64,000 nucleotides of DNA from Arthrobacter sp. Bz4. GTDB lineage: Bacteria > Actinomycetota > Actinomycetes > Actinomycetales > Micrococcaceae. Numbering within the stretch: position 1 is the stretch's first letter; each line of letters begins with the position of its first letter. The notes beneath the pieces were generated by a model. That model was given only the letters and a program-made list of their open reading frames with translations. It searched no databases and was not told the DNA's origin. A program made the translations under genes and the position numbers. The stretch lies in assembly GCF_003075455.1 (NCBI RefSeq), contig NZ_QDAE01000002.1:1-64000 (forward strand), written 5' to 3'. Shown here piece by piece: positions 41,223 to 49,989 of the stretch.

Positions 41223-41879
41223 CTATTGCCGTTCCCACGACCCACACCGCGCCGTTTCGAAATCTTGCCCCTCCGACAGGGTTACAGTCGGTCTCCCGCC
41301 TCCAGGAATATCATTTGCCTGAATGTCATCGCCGTTGGTCCCCGAGGTGTAAATACCCCAGTAGCACTTCGAGCCAACGTTCTCGGTTGTTCGATAGGCA
41401 CCCGGCTCCACGTCAACGCCGACCGTCCACGTACCTTCCGCAATCGTGTTTGCCGCCTTTTCTTCCTCCGCGCCGGACACAGCGTCTTCCCGCGCCTTAA
41501 CCGCGTCAGCTGCAACTTCCACCTCGCCCCGCAGGGTCTCAACTTCGGCCTCGCGCTGCTCAACTGCCGTCAAGGCTTCCTGCAACTCTGCGTCGTTGCC
41601 CTCTACTTCACTAGACAACTTCTCGAACCCGGTCTTCATGTCCGAATACCGCGACTGCAACGAGTCCCGTTCAGCTTCCAACTCTTCGGACTGCAGCGCC
41701 AGAGAAAGGTAATCGTCACTCGATTTTGGGTCGGGCAGGACCGTGCCTAGTGCGATCCCTCCCCCAAAGAGACCTACACCCAATACTCCCGCGGCAATCC
41801 GTGTGGTGCGGCGAGATAGATTCAGAGGACTCTTCGTCCGCTTCGCTTCGCTGATGGACATTGACTGTGATTCTCCCAA
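41223..41879 (-). CDS. Membrane-anchored coiled-coil protein of unknown function
   Basis: I do not recognise a named function. The 218-residue protein has a basic N-terminus, one membrane helix (about 28-50, RIAAGVLGVGLFGGGIALGTVL), a long coiled coil (about 60-140, rich in E, A, Q), and a C-terminal domain around residues 150-218. That domain contains GTWTVGVDVEPGAYRTTENV, CYWGIY and VTLSEGQDFETARCGSW, with two cysteines probably forming a disulfide outside the cell. Similar C-terminal domains are common in secreted actinobacterial proteins. It is followed one base after by the next gene on the same strand, with a similar layout. Confidence 0.7.
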   Translation of the reverse strand: MGESQSMSISEAKRTKSPLNLSRRTTRIAAGVLGVGLFGGGIALGTVLPDPKSSDDYLSLALQSEELEAERDSLQSRYSDMKTGFEKLSSEVEGNDAELQEALTAVEQREAEVETLRGEVEVAADAVKAREDAVSGAEEEKAANTIAEGTWTVGVDVEPGAYRTTENVGSKCYWGIYTSGTNGDDIQANDIPGGGRPTVTLSEGQDFETARCGSWERQ

Positions 41880-41880
41880 G

Positions 41881-42426
41881 TTAGCGTTGGTCAGCTATTT
41901 CAATGACGACATTCATGCCGCTGTCGGGGTGGTACCCCCAGGACGCCGAAAAGTCGCCCCACTCCCCAGATAGATTGCCGTCGAGTGCGCGGGTGCTGTC
42001 CATCCGAGACACGATGCTGTCCGAAACTTCAAGTTCATCCAGGACACAAACGAGCGCAGCATAGGGTGCCCCCGAAGACTCAGCGCCTTCGGTACTTATC
42101 GAGATACTCCGTCCCTCATCTCCGACTTGCACGCCTTCAGTTCCATCGACTCCGCACGCTGACACCGCATCGTCGATCGGGCTTGAAGCAAAGGTCTCGG
42201 CGGGTTCGGCGCTTGGGCTGGAAGGCAGCGACAGAACGCCGTAGGACAGGACCGAGCCGATTGCCATGCCAATCACCAATCCAGTGAGACCGAAGACAAG
42301 CGGTTTCCGGTCCGGTGCCGGCGATCGGTTGGGCCCGGACTTCGACACCCCTGGAGGTGCATCCGGGGGTGGAAGCATGGGTTTCACTGCGGGTTGGACT
42401 GACCCCGGTACTTGGTCGTGCGGCAT
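41881..42426 (-). CDS. Membrane-anchored protein of unknown function
   Basis: A 181-residue protein with a proline-rich N-terminal region, one membrane helix (about 45-65, PLVFGLTGLVIGMAIGSVLSYGV) and an extracellular domain with conserved-looking cysteines (AVSACGVDGTEG, ALVCVLDELEV). It ends WGYHPDSGMNVVIEIADQR. I chose the ATG at 42426 (MPHDQVPG) because CAGGAC lies upstream; the frame is open further. It precedes the coiled-coil protein in the same direction, one base apart, so they form an operon and may work together at the cell surface. Confidence 0.65.
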   Translation of the reverse strand: MPHDQVPGSVQPAVKPMLPPPDAPPGVSKSGPNRSPAPDRKPLVFGLTGLVIGMAIGSVLSYGVLSLPSSPSAEPAETFASSPIDDAVSACGVDGTEGVQVGDEGRSISISTEGAESSGAPYAALVCVLDELEVSDSIVSRMDSTRALDGNLSGEWGDFSASWGYHPDSGMNVVIEIADQR

Positions 42427-42624
42427 TACTGGGTCCTGTCTGTGGCGTCGATGTCGGGTATGACTATCGGCCGATTCGTTTCCTGCGTTAGAGCTTGGCG
42501 ATGGACCAACAGATCGGGCGCCCAATCCGCAGCTGCGTCCTTCCCTGTCCGCCGAATTCGTCGCCGGGTGACCGTATGATCAGTTGGTCATAGGTGGTAA
42601 CGGTCTTAGTAATTTGGGGAATCA

Positions 42625-43803
42625 ATGCAGGAAACCAGCCCGTCGTCGGGATTTTTCGCTCGGAAGCGTCGTCGTTATTCAACAGCAGTCATCCTGGCGG
42701 TGTCTGTCGTTGCAGGAGTGGCGGGGTGCGGTACCGCGAGCGCAGACGCCCAAACCGGCGAGGTGGTCCGGGTCATCGACGGTGACACATTGGTCATCAA
42801 CTTCGAAGGTGAAGACCAGAGGGTCCGGCTCCTCAACGTAGACACCCCTGAGACAAAGCACCCAGATAAGGCGATAGAGTGTCTCGGCCCTGAAGCGACG
42901 GCCTTCCTGGAGAGCATGTTGCCACCTGGCACCACGGTGGGCCTGGACTTCGACGTCGAAAGGACCGACCAATACGACCGTGTGCTAGCTGCCGTCGCCT
43001 TAGAGGACGGCACATTGGTCAATGCGGAGATTGCCCGTCAGGGGCTGGGCATAGCAGTCCTCTTCGAACCGAACAGCAAGTATTTCGACGTCGTTCGGGA
43101 CGCTCAGGCTGAGGCCACCGCCAACGAAACGGGTCTTTATGATCCTTCGGCGGAGTGCACTGTCCCGGCCGAAATTGAGCAGGCTGCGGCGGCCGTCACC
43201 GAGGCCATGGAGCAGCCCGCCGGGGCAACAGCCGCGGCAGCCGCGGCGACGGTCGGGAGCCTGGCTGCGGCCCTGGTCGCAGCCAAGGCCCTGCATAGCG
43301 CTCTGAAAGCGGGTGAACAATCAGTTCGCTGGCTCGCGCATTCGACGGCCGCCGGAGTTTCTCTCCTGTCCGGGCTGTCGGCAACGATCGATTCCGGGGA
43401 ATCGAGGCTTGCCTCAATTGAAGCGGAGGCCGAGACGCTTAAGTCTGAGGAAGCACAGGCCAGGGCAGACGCTGCAGCGAAGAAGGCGGAGGCAGCCCGT
43501 GTGGCGGCGGAGCAGAAAGAACGGGCAGCAGCTGCAGCAGTGGCTGAGCAGGAACGAAAAGAGGCGGCCGAGCGGGCCGAAGCGGATCGTCTGGCAGCCG
43601 AGGCTGCCGCTTTGGAAGCTGAAAGGCTCGCCGAAGCCGAACGGGAGCGCGTCCGAAACCTTCCCGCGCCCTACGTTCCGCCAGCTCCGCAACCCGCCCC
43701 TCCGGTCGTGCAGCCTCCACCGCCGGCGCAGGAGCCCTTCCCGGGTTATACCGGTCCCCGGTGTTACGCCCCCGGTGGGAAGACCTGGAAGCCCTGCCCC
43801 TAA
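42625..43803 (+). CDS. Thermonuclease-family lipoprotein with coiled-coil tail
   Basis: A 392-residue protein with a lipoprotein signal (VAGC, cysteine 35), a staphylococcal-nuclease domain (about 45-170: VVRVIDGDTLVI, VRLLNVDTPE, DQYDRVLAAVALEDGTLVNAEIARQG), a helical Ala/Glu-rich region (about 185-340), and a Pro-rich segment ending YAPGGKTWKPC. The nuclease catalytic residues (Asp in DGDT, Arg in VRLLN, Glu in TPE, Arg in YDRVLA) are present, so it should cleave nucleic acids at the cell surface. GGGG precedes the ATG. Its end overlaps the convergent thioesterase gene by four bases. Confidence 0.82.
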   Translation: MQETSPSSGFFARKRRRYSTAVILAVSVVAGVAGCGTASADAQTGEVVRVIDGDTLVINFEGEDQRVRLLNVDTPETKHPDKAIECLGPEATAFLESMLPPGTTVGLDFDVERTDQYDRVLAAVALEDGTLVNAEIARQGLGIAVLFEPNSKYFDVVRDAQAEATANETGLYDPSAECTVPAEIEQAAAAVTEAMEQPAGATAAAAAATVGSLAAALVAAKALHSALKAGEQSVRWLAHSTAAGVSLLSGLSATIDSGESRLASIEAEAETLKSEEAQARADAAAKKAEAARVAAEQKERAAAAAVAEQERKEAAERAEADRLAAEAAALEAERLAEAERERVRNLPAPYVPPAPQPAPPVVQPPPPAQEPFPGYTGPRCYAPGGKTWKPCP

Positions 43804-44756
43804 CGGGTCAGGTGGTTGGGCAGCCGGTTCCCCGGCGCGCGCCCCCGGATTTCCAGCAGCTCCCGCGCATGCGCCTCAAGTCGGCGGTCCTCTTCGGACC
43901 GGGGTATCCACCCCGGGACGGCGACAGCTGTGCCGTTCGCATCCCTGGCCACCATCACGGTGAGGCAGTAGGTGGTCAGATTCATGTCCTCGTCGGTCGG
44001 TTTTCCGGACCTGACGTGGACGGCGATGTGCATTCCCTTGTTGCCCGTATAGACCAGGCGGGCTTCCACCTCCACCACGTCCCCGATCAGCAGCGGCCGA
44101 TAGAACCGCACCCCACCGGAGAACACCGCCACGGTGTCCTGGCCGCAGTACCGGGCCGAACAGACGTAGGCGGCCTCATCGATCCAATCCATCACCGTGC
44201 CGCCGTGCACTTTGCCACCCCAGTTCACGTCGGTCGGCGCCGCGAGGAACCGCAGGGTAACTTTTTCGGCGGTCCCTTCGTCGGTGTAGACCTGTCCGCG
44301 CATTGCCTCGACAATTTCCTCGCGCACAGCGATCCGGGCCTTCGCCGCGTCCCGGCGGCTGACCTCTTCGGGGGTTGACGGTTCGAACGGTGGTACTGGA
44401 ACAGGCTTGCCATCCGGTCCGACCGCTACGAAAATCACCAGGCATTGGCTGCGCATTGACGCGTCGCCGCCTTTGACGTCACCGGAGGACACCACGGTCT
44501 GGATGTGCAGCGACGACCGCCCGGTGTACACAATGGTTGCCTCGACCTCCACCATGTCGCCCACATTCACCGGATCAGCGAAGTGGATATTGCCGACGTA
44601 CGCGGTGACGCAGTAACTTTTCGCCCACCCGACGGCGGCAGCGTAGGCTGCCTTATCCACCCATTCCAGCACCGTCCCGGCGTCGACGGAACCACTGTGT
44701 CCTAGGTCGGTGGGAGCAGCGAGGAAGCGCAGGGTTACCGAGTTGGTCTGATTCAT
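43800..44756 (-). CDS. Acyl-CoA thioesterase, double hotdog
   Basis: A 318-residue protein with two hotdog domains, each beginning TLRFLAAPTD (about residues 8 and 168) and each carrying a GTVLEWVDKAAYAA or GTVMDWIDEAAYVC helix, with ANPxD/GDVVEVEARLVYTG strands. It matches the acyl-CoA hydrolase group (YciA/BACH-like) that releases free fatty acid and CoA in the cytoplasm. The two halves are about 40% alike by eye, suggesting an internal duplication. I chose the ATG at 44756 (MNQTNSV). Its stop overlaps the SNase gene. Confidence 0.85.
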   Translation of the reverse strand: MNQTNSVTLRFLAAPTDLGHSGSVDAGTVLEWVDKAAYAAAVGWAKSYCVTAYVGNIHFADPVNVGDMVEVEATIVYTGRSSLHIQTVVSSGDVKGGDASMRSQCLVIFVAVGPDGKPVPVPPFEPSTPEEVSRRDAAKARIAVREEIVEAMRGQVYTDEGTAEKVTLRFLAAPTDVNWGGKVHGGTVMDWIDEAAYVCSARYCGQDTVAVFSGGVRFYRPLLIGDVVEVEARLVYTGNKGMHIAVHVRSGKPTDEDMNLTTYCLTVMVARDANGTAVAVPGWIPRSEEDRRLEAHARELLEIRGRAPGNRLPNHLTR

Positions 44757-44934
44757 TGAGTCAGTATTGCGCATCTGGAACTGGCGCTCATCGGTGCAGG
44801 ACCGAACCTAGTCAAATCAGGTGGTCTCAACGGGGCACAGATCCGGGCCGCCGCTCGGGTGGTTGGCGTCAGCACCCTGCTCCGGCCCGTCACTTCGCTG
44901 ATTCAGCCAGCTATCTTGGCGCAAGCCGCGGACA

Positions 44935-45165
44935 TTATGCGCGCTCAGATGTCCGCTTTGGATTGCCCCACACATCGGTGTGGAACAGCGGTCCGAGCAG
45001 GCAAAAGTTGACCACCCCAGCCGCGATCATTACGAAACCGACCAGCACCAGGGCTATCCCGCCGGCACCCTCCACGGCAAAAACACCCACCAGGGCCAGT
45101 ACCACTCCAGCCGTGATGCGCAGGATCCGACCGCTGCTGCTGCGCATAAACTTCACGAATTCCAT
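44935..45165 (-). CDS. DUF2892 (YgaP-like) membrane protein
   Basis: A 76-residue protein with two membrane helices (about 14-32, ILRITAGVVLALVGVFAV, and 37-56, IALVLVGFVMIAAGVVNFCLL) and a conserved C-terminal FCLLGPLFHTDVWG. This is the inner-membrane DUF2892 family, often paired with rhodaneses or found alone. The cysteine in NFCLLG is typical. No rhodanese gene is adjacent. It starts 81 bases from the divergent sigma-factor gene, so both may share a promoter region. Confidence 0.8.
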   Translation of the reverse strand: MEFVKFMRSSSGRILRITAGVVLALVGVFAVEGAGGIALVLVGFVMIAAGVVNFCLLGPLFHTDVWGNPKRTSERA

Positions 45166-45245
45166 CGTCTTTCCTTTCCTCTGTCCTTCGCGGATACTCT
45201 GTTAGACGGTTCACCGAGCGGAACTGGACGTAGGAGCGTGCGGCA

Positions 45246-46013
45246 ATGCTGTCATCCGAAGAATTTCTTACCGCGCTTAGCGCCGAAATGCCGCGACTTC
45301 GACGATTGGCGCAACGGACTGCGCCGAAAGGCATCGACGCCGACGACCTGGTTCAGGACACTCTCGAACGGGCGTGGCGTGCCCAGGGCACGTACCGCGG
45401 CGACGCCTCGTTGGCCACGTGGCTGCACCGCATCCTGATCAACCGTAGTAAAGACCTTGCGGGGCGGAACGCACCCCTGACTGTGCCAGCCAATGAGGAT
45501 CTTCGGGCAATGACGGTCCCAGATCCGCTCGCCGTGATTGAACAGGCAGAGGACGAACAACATCTCCGCGCCGGACTGGCGCAACTCCCCGTACAGGACA
45601 GGATGATGCTCGTTCTGCATGACAGTCTGGATTGGAGCGCAGCTGAGATCGCCGATCTAGGAGGCTTTTCTGAAGCAGCCGCACATAAACGCCTGCAGCG
45701 GGCGCGATTACGCATGGTCCAAATCCTGGCAAAGACCAGCGGGACGATCGAACGACAAACCGCCGACTGCCGGCAGGCCCGGGACTCCCTAGCCCCTTAC
45801 CTTGAGGGGACCCTCGCCGACGAAACTCAGCGGCATATCGAAGCGCACCTCAGACACTGTCCGCACTGCCCACCCCTGGCCCAGGCCCTCGTTGGCTTAC
45901 GCTCAGCCCTGTCCCACCCATCCCCCAAGTCCACGCCAGCGCCTCGACTGATCAAAGCACTCGCTTCTTTCCGTCAGGAAGTCGACGAATACGACCGTAC
46001 GTCCGAAAGGTGA
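45246..46013 (+). CDS. ECF sigma factor with C-terminal anti-sigma-type zinc finger
   Basis: A 255-residue sigma-70 family factor. The sigma2 domain (about 10-75) has DADDLVQDTLERAW; sigma4 (about 115-165) has LAQLPVQDRMMLVLHDSLDWSAAEIADLGGFSEAAAHKRLQRAR. After a linker a zf-HC2-type zinc finger follows (about 175-210): CRQARDSLAPYLEGTLA, then HLRHCPHC, giving the HxxxCxxC motif of zinc anti-sigma domains. This is a fusion of sigma factor and anti-sigma finger in one chain, so it may regulate itself. The zinc site could sense redox or metal stress. It is divergent from the DUF2892 gene. Confidence 0.85.
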   Translation: MLSSEEFLTALSAEMPRLRRLAQRTAPKGIDADDLVQDTLERAWRAQGTYRGDASLATWLHRILINRSKDLAGRNAPLTVPANEDLRAMTVPDPLAVIEQAEDEQHLRAGLAQLPVQDRMMLVLHDSLDWSAAEIADLGGFSEAAAHKRLQRARLRMVQILAKTSGTIERQTADCRQARDSLAPYLEGTLADETQRHIEAHLRHCPHCPPLAQALVGLRSALSHPSPKSTPAPRLIKALASFRQEVDEYDRTSER

Positions 46014-46283
46014 AGCCCTCGGCCGTCGCCGCATGGGACAGGGGTCGCTTCATGGCTCCAGCATGCGCGCTGGCTGTTTCGGCTGCGTTGCGTCGCCGTG
46101 ACCATTTACCGCCAATCGGTGTCGGGACGATATTCTTGACCTATCACCCGCGCACCATCCCCGCCCCCGACGCCGTCGTCCGGGCGGCCGCGCGCATGAG
46201 CCAGCCGCGCCAGACCTATTCGACCAGGTCCGCGGCGGGCCGCACACAACGCTGGAGAACCCAGCGGCAGGAAGGGATTGACA

Positions 46284-47771
46284 GTGCACCGCGACCCATC
46301 GGAATGCCTTGACACATGGATGAGCCGAGAGGCTCTTGCGGAGGGAATGATCCCCGTCATCGGGCGGCTGTACCGCGAAAACAACGTGGTGATCAGCATC
46401 CACGGCCGCAGCCTCATCAATAAGTCGGCCATGAACATCCTCAAAGCCCACCGGTTTGCCCGCCGGATCAGCAAGGAAGAGTTGTTCCTCGAGGAAACCG
46501 CGCCGCTCCTGCGCACCCTGGTGGACCTTGATCTGGGCGCCGCGGCCATCGATATTGCCCGGCTGACCCAGAAGTTCAAGGCCGACGGCGGTGGCGCCTC
46601 CCTGGAGGACTTCCTCCGCGCGGAGCTGGCCGACGTCGTCGACAAGCGCGGGGCCGACGAACGCACCAGCACCGACGTCGTGCTCTATGGTTTCGGGCGC
46701 ATCGGCCGCCTGGTGGCACGGCTCCTGATCGAGAAGGCCGGCGGTGGCCACGGGCTGCGGTTGCGCGCCATTGTGGTCCGTAAGGGCGCCGACAACGACC
46801 TGATGAAGCGGGCCAGCCTGCTCCGCCGCGACTCGGTGCATGGCAGCTTTGAGGGCACCATCCGGATCGACGAAGAAGCCAACACGATTACCGCCAACGG
46901 CGTGCACATCCAGGTGATCTACTCGAACGACCCGTCCACCGTCGACTACACCGCCTACGGCATCAAGGACGCCCTGCTGGTCGACAACACCGGACGCTGG
47001 CGCGACGAGGAAGGGCTGTCCAAGCACCTGCAGAGCAAGGGCATTGCCCGGGTGCTTTTGACGGCGCCGGGCAAGGGTGCGCTGAAGAACATTGTGCATG
47101 GCATCAACCACAACACCATTCTGCCCACGGACCAGATCGTCACCGCCGCGTCCTGCACCACCAACGCCATCACCCCCGTGTTGAAGGCCATCAATGACCG
47201 GTTCGGTGTGGTGCACGGGCATGTGGAGACGGTGCACTCGTTCACTAATGACCAGAACCTGATCGACAACTTCCACCAGGGTGACCGGCGTGGCCGTTCA
47301 GCGGCGCTGAACATGGTCATCACCGAGACCGGTGCGGCGAAGGCCGTCGCGAAGGCGCTCCCCGAGCTCGAGGGCAAACTGACCGGCAGCTCCATCCGCG
47401 TGCCGACCCCCGATGTCTCGATCGCAATCCTCAACCTGACCCTGGCCGACGGGACCAGTAAGGACGAGGTCAACACCTACCTGCGCGAAACGTCGCTGCA
47501 CTCCGATTTGCGCAAACAGGTCGACTACATCGACTCGCCCGACGTCGTCTCCACCGACTTTGTCGGCTCCCGCCGGGCCGGGATTGTCGATGGACTGGCG
47601 ACCATCGCGAACGGCACCAACCTGGTGCTCTATGTCTGGTACGACAACGAGTTCGGCTACAGCTGCCAGGTGGTCCGGGTGATGGAAGAGATGGCCGGCG
47701 TGAACCCGCCGTCGTTCCCGGCCAAGGAACCCGTCGCCGCGACAGTGCGGTCCTCGGCCTCGGCGGGCTGA
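46284..47771 (+). CDS. Long-form glyceraldehyde-3-phosphate dehydrogenase
   Basis: A 495-residue GAPDH with an N-terminal extension of about 125 residues (WMSREALAEGMIPVIGRLYRENNVV onward), a known form in actinobacteria similar to GapB. The NAD fold begins VLYGFGRIGRLVARLL; the catalytic cysteine is in AASCTTNAITPVLKAI and the histidine in TETGAAKAV-type region downstream. It should oxidise glyceraldehyde 3-phosphate, or in the gluconeogenic direction reduce 1,3-bisphosphoglycerate. The GTG at 46284 has GGAAGGG seven bases upstream, better than the TTG at 46278. It ends before a striking nested palindrome. It stands alone without pgk or tpi. Confidence 0.9.
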   Translation: MHRDPSECLDTWMSREALAEGMIPVIGRLYRENNVVISIHGRSLINKSAMNILKAHRFARRISKEELFLEETAPLLRTLVDLDLGAAAIDIARLTQKFKADGGGASLEDFLRAELADVVDKRGADERTSTDVVLYGFGRIGRLVARLLIEKAGGGHGLRLRAIVVRKGADNDLMKRASLLRRDSVHGSFEGTIRIDEEANTITANGVHIQVIYSNDPSTVDYTAYGIKDALLVDNTGRWRDEEGLSKHLQSKGIARVLLTAPGKGALKNIVHGINHNTILPTDQIVTAASCTTNAITPVLKAINDRFGVVHGHVETVHSFTNDQNLIDNFHQGDRRGRSAALNMVITETGAAKAVAKALPELEGKLTGSSIRVPTPDVSIAILNLTLADGTSKDEVNTYLRETSLHSDLRKQVDYIDSPDVVSTDFVGSRRAGIVDGLATIANGTNLVLYVWYDNEFGYSCQVVRVMEEMAGVNPPSFPAKEPVAATVRSSASAG

Positions 47772-47824
47772 AACACGCCGCCCGCACGAAGGCGCCCCTC
47801 GAGGCGACCTGTGGGGGCGACCAT

Positions 47825-47890
47825 AGAACCGCCGGTTGGGCACAGAGTCGCCGCTTGCAAGCGGCGACTCTGGACCTAACCGGCGGTTCT
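47825..47890. repeat. Nested palindrome between gap and NmrA-like genes
   Basis: The outer arms AGAACCGCCGGTT (47825-47837) and AACCGGCGGTTCT (47878-47890) are 13 bases, perfect. Inside, a 30-base perfect palindrome occupies 47843-47872, arms CAGAGTCGCCGCTTG and its complement with no loop. Five-base spacers separate the layers on both sides. It is probably a bidirectional terminator, but the symmetry is stronger than usual and it may be a mobile or repeated element. Confidence 0.75.
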
Positions 47891-47992
47891 GTGTGGAGGG
47901 GCGCCCTGGTGCTGCGTACCCCCGGCGTGTTTGCGTGCAGGTCCGTACGCTGTGCGAGCGCCGTCGGGACATGACCGGGATGTCTGGCCTCA

Positions 47993-48781
47993 TCAGACCG
48001 AGCGCAGGCGCAGCCAGGCCTCGAAGGTCAAGCCGTTGACGGCCGAGTCGCGGGCAAGATTCTCGCCGCTACTGAAGAACTTCCCGAGAGCACCCGGCAG
48101 CGGCAGGGTGATCTGGCGGCCGGTTGCTCCTGTGACGTCGCGGTAGATGCGAGCCAGCTCGGCCATTTCCAGCACTTGTGGGCCGCCGACGTTGATGGTC
48201 CCCTGGGGTATCGGCTGATGGGTTGCCGCGTCGGCCAGCGCACCTGCCACATCCTGAACGGCGATCGGCTGAAACACGGCGTTCTTCAGGACAGGAAGTA
48301 CTCCGGCCTTGCGCCCGCCGTCGAACACTACCGTCAGAAAGTTGTGGAACTGGGTAGCCCGGACCACCACTGATGGAATCGACGAATTCTGGTAGATCTT
48401 CTCCTGGCGCACCTTGGCCCGATAGTAGGAGAACGCCGCCAGGTCACAGTTGACAATCGAGAGCACCACAGCCCGCGCGATTCCTGCCTCTCGGGCTGCG
48501 GTAAGCAGGTTCAGAGCGCCGTCGTCGAGCGCCCGCTGACCTTTTCCGAACTGTCCGTCGAGGACGTCAATCAGGACATCGGCCTCGGCCAGCGCATCCG
48601 TCAGGCCCTCCCCGGTGGTCACATCGGCTGCCATGTGCTCGGCACCGGCGACCCACCGCGGCGAGTGGTGGGCGGGAAGGTGACGGCTGACCGACCGCGT
48701 TTGGTGGCCTCGTCTCACGCATTCGTCCACCAGATGGTGTCCCACCAGACCAGTACCCCCGACCACAACCACTCTCATCAT
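47993..48781 (-). CDS. NmrA-like NAD(P)-binding protein
   Basis: A 262-residue atypical SDR. It begins RVVVVGGTGLVGHHLVDECVRRGHQTR, a GGTGxxG NAD(P) motif, then ADVTTGEGLTDALAEADVLIDVLDG, VLSIVNCDLAAFSYYRAKVRQEKI and VVVRATQFHNFL, which match the NmrA/NAD(P)H-binding group that may sense the redox state of the pool rather than catalyse. There are two adjacent start codons; I use the first ATG at 48781. The gene is convergent with GAPDH across the nested palindrome and divergent from the aldo/keto reductase gene. A longer frame to 49375 runs antisense through that gene and is not real. Confidence 0.85.
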   Translation of the reverse strand: MMRVVVVGGTGLVGHHLVDECVRRGHQTRSVSRHLPAHHSPRWVAGAEHMAADVTTGEGLTDALAEADVLIDVLDGQFGKGQRALDDGALNLLTAAREAGIARAVVLSIVNCDLAAFSYYRAKVRQEKIYQNSSIPSVVVRATQFHNFLTVVFDGGRKAGVLPVLKNAVFQPIAVQDVAGALADAATHQPIPQGTINVGGPQVLEMAELARIYRDVTGATGRQITLPLPGALGKFFSSGENLARDSAVNGLTFEAWLRLRSV

Positions 48782-48880
48782 GGCCCCTAGGCTACGCCTG
48801 CCCGCTCCGACGGACCAGAGCGCAGCGGACCGGAATCCGGGGATTGCCGCGCCAGACGCTCGGCTGGCTAGAGTCAGTGG

Positions 48881-49864
48881 ATGGAACAACGAACTCTTGG
48901 TAAGACCGCACGCTCCGTTTCGACCGTAGGGCTGGGCACCTGGCAGCTCGGCGCCGACTGGGGAGACGTAGACCCCAACGATGCCACGGCCATCCTCCAC
49001 GCCGCCGTGGATTCCGGCATCACCTTCTTCGACACCGCCGACGTGTACGGCGATGGCCGCAGCGAACAGACCATCGGCGCCTTCCTGGCGGATAACCCCG
49101 GCCTGGACATCACCGTCGCCACCAAGATGGGCCGCAGGGTGGAGCAGAGGCCGGAGAACTCCACGCTGGCAAACTTCCGCCAGTGGATCGACCGGTCCCG
49201 CACCAACCTCCGTGTGGACACTCTTGACCTGGTGCAGCTGCACTGTCCGCCGTCGTCGGTCTATTCCGACGCCGAGGTCTACGATGCCCTCGGCACGCTG
49301 GTCAGCGAAGGCGCCATCCGCAACTACGGGGTCAGCGTCGAACGCACTGATGAGGCCCTGGCCGCCCTCAAACACGGCAACATTGCGACCATCCAGATCA
49401 TCCTCAACGCCTTCCGCCTCAAACCACTGGACGAGGTGCTGCCCGCGGCCAAGGAGGCTGGCGTCGGAATCATCGTGAGGGTTCCGCTCGCCTCGGGGCT
49501 GCTCTCCGGCAAGTATTCAAAGGACACGACGTTCGCCGAGAACGACCACCGGAACTACAACATCAGCGGTTCAGCGTTCGACGTCGGAGAGACCTTCTCA
49601 GGCGTTGACTTCAATACCGGCTTGACGGCCGTCAAGGAGTTCGAGGGCTTGGTTCCCGACGGCGTGACCACCGCCCAGGCCGCGATCGCCTGGATTGTGG
49701 CGCAGGACGGCGTCAGCACCGTCATCCCCGGCGCCCGCACCGTGGAGCAGGCGCGCGCCAACGCAGCAGCAGCGGACACCGGGGATCTTGGGGCCCGGTT
49801 GAACGACGGCGTCCGTGATATCTACGACCGCCACTTCCGTGAAGCGATCCACCCCCGCTGGTAA
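48881..49864 (+). CDS. Aldo/keto reductase
   Basis: A 327-residue NADPH-dependent AKR. The catalytic tetrad is visible: Asp51 (FFDTADVYG), Tyr56, Lys82 (VATKMGRR) and His near residue 115 (LVQLHCPPS). The cofactor-binding C-terminal part includes VIPGARTVEQARANAAA. It belongs to the potassium-channel beta/YdhF-like group and probably reduces carbonyl compounds. It starts 99 bases from the divergent NmrA-like gene and is ended by a strong hairpin at 49921-49962. A physiological substrate is not evident. Confidence 0.9.
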   Translation: MEQRTLGKTARSVSTVGLGTWQLGADWGDVDPNDATAILHAAVDSGITFFDTADVYGDGRSEQTIGAFLADNPGLDITVATKMGRRVEQRPENSTLANFRQWIDRSRTNLRVDTLDLVQLHCPPSSVYSDAEVYDALGTLVSEGAIRNYGVSVERTDEALAALKHGNIATIQIILNAFRLKPLDEVLPAAKEAGVGIIVRVPLASGLLSGKYSKDTTFAENDHRNYNISGSAFDVGETFSGVDFNTGLTAVKEFEGLVPDGVTTAQAAIAWIVAQDGVSTVIPGARTVEQARANAAAADTGDLGARLNDGVRDIYDRHFREAIHPRW

Positions 49865-49920
49865 ACGGCACACCGGCCCTTTGGTCGGAGAGCTGGTCGA
49901 CCGACGACGACGGCTCGTTA

Positions 49921-49963
49921 ACGACGGCGCCCCACCCTGCAAGGGGTGGGGGCCGCCGTCGTT
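49921..49963. terminator. Strong bidirectional terminator
   Basis: The outer arms ACGACGGCG and CGCCGTCGT (nine bases) and inner arms CCCCACCC and GGGTGGGG (eight bases) form a long stem with a two-base bulge and loop TGCAAG. It lies between the convergent aldo/keto reductase gene and the MFS small-subunit gene. Confidence 0.85.
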
Positions 49964-49989
49964 GGTGCAGCACTACAAGCTGCGGGTGG

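Noticed and set aside
46050-47276. 408-codon open frame on the minus strand
   Set aside because: It is antisense to GAPDH and has the composition of a shadow frame.
48782-49375. N-terminal extension of the NmrA-like gene
   Set aside because: The frame is open, but it runs antisense through the aldo/keto reductase gene; the GGTG nucleotide motif needs the start near 48781.
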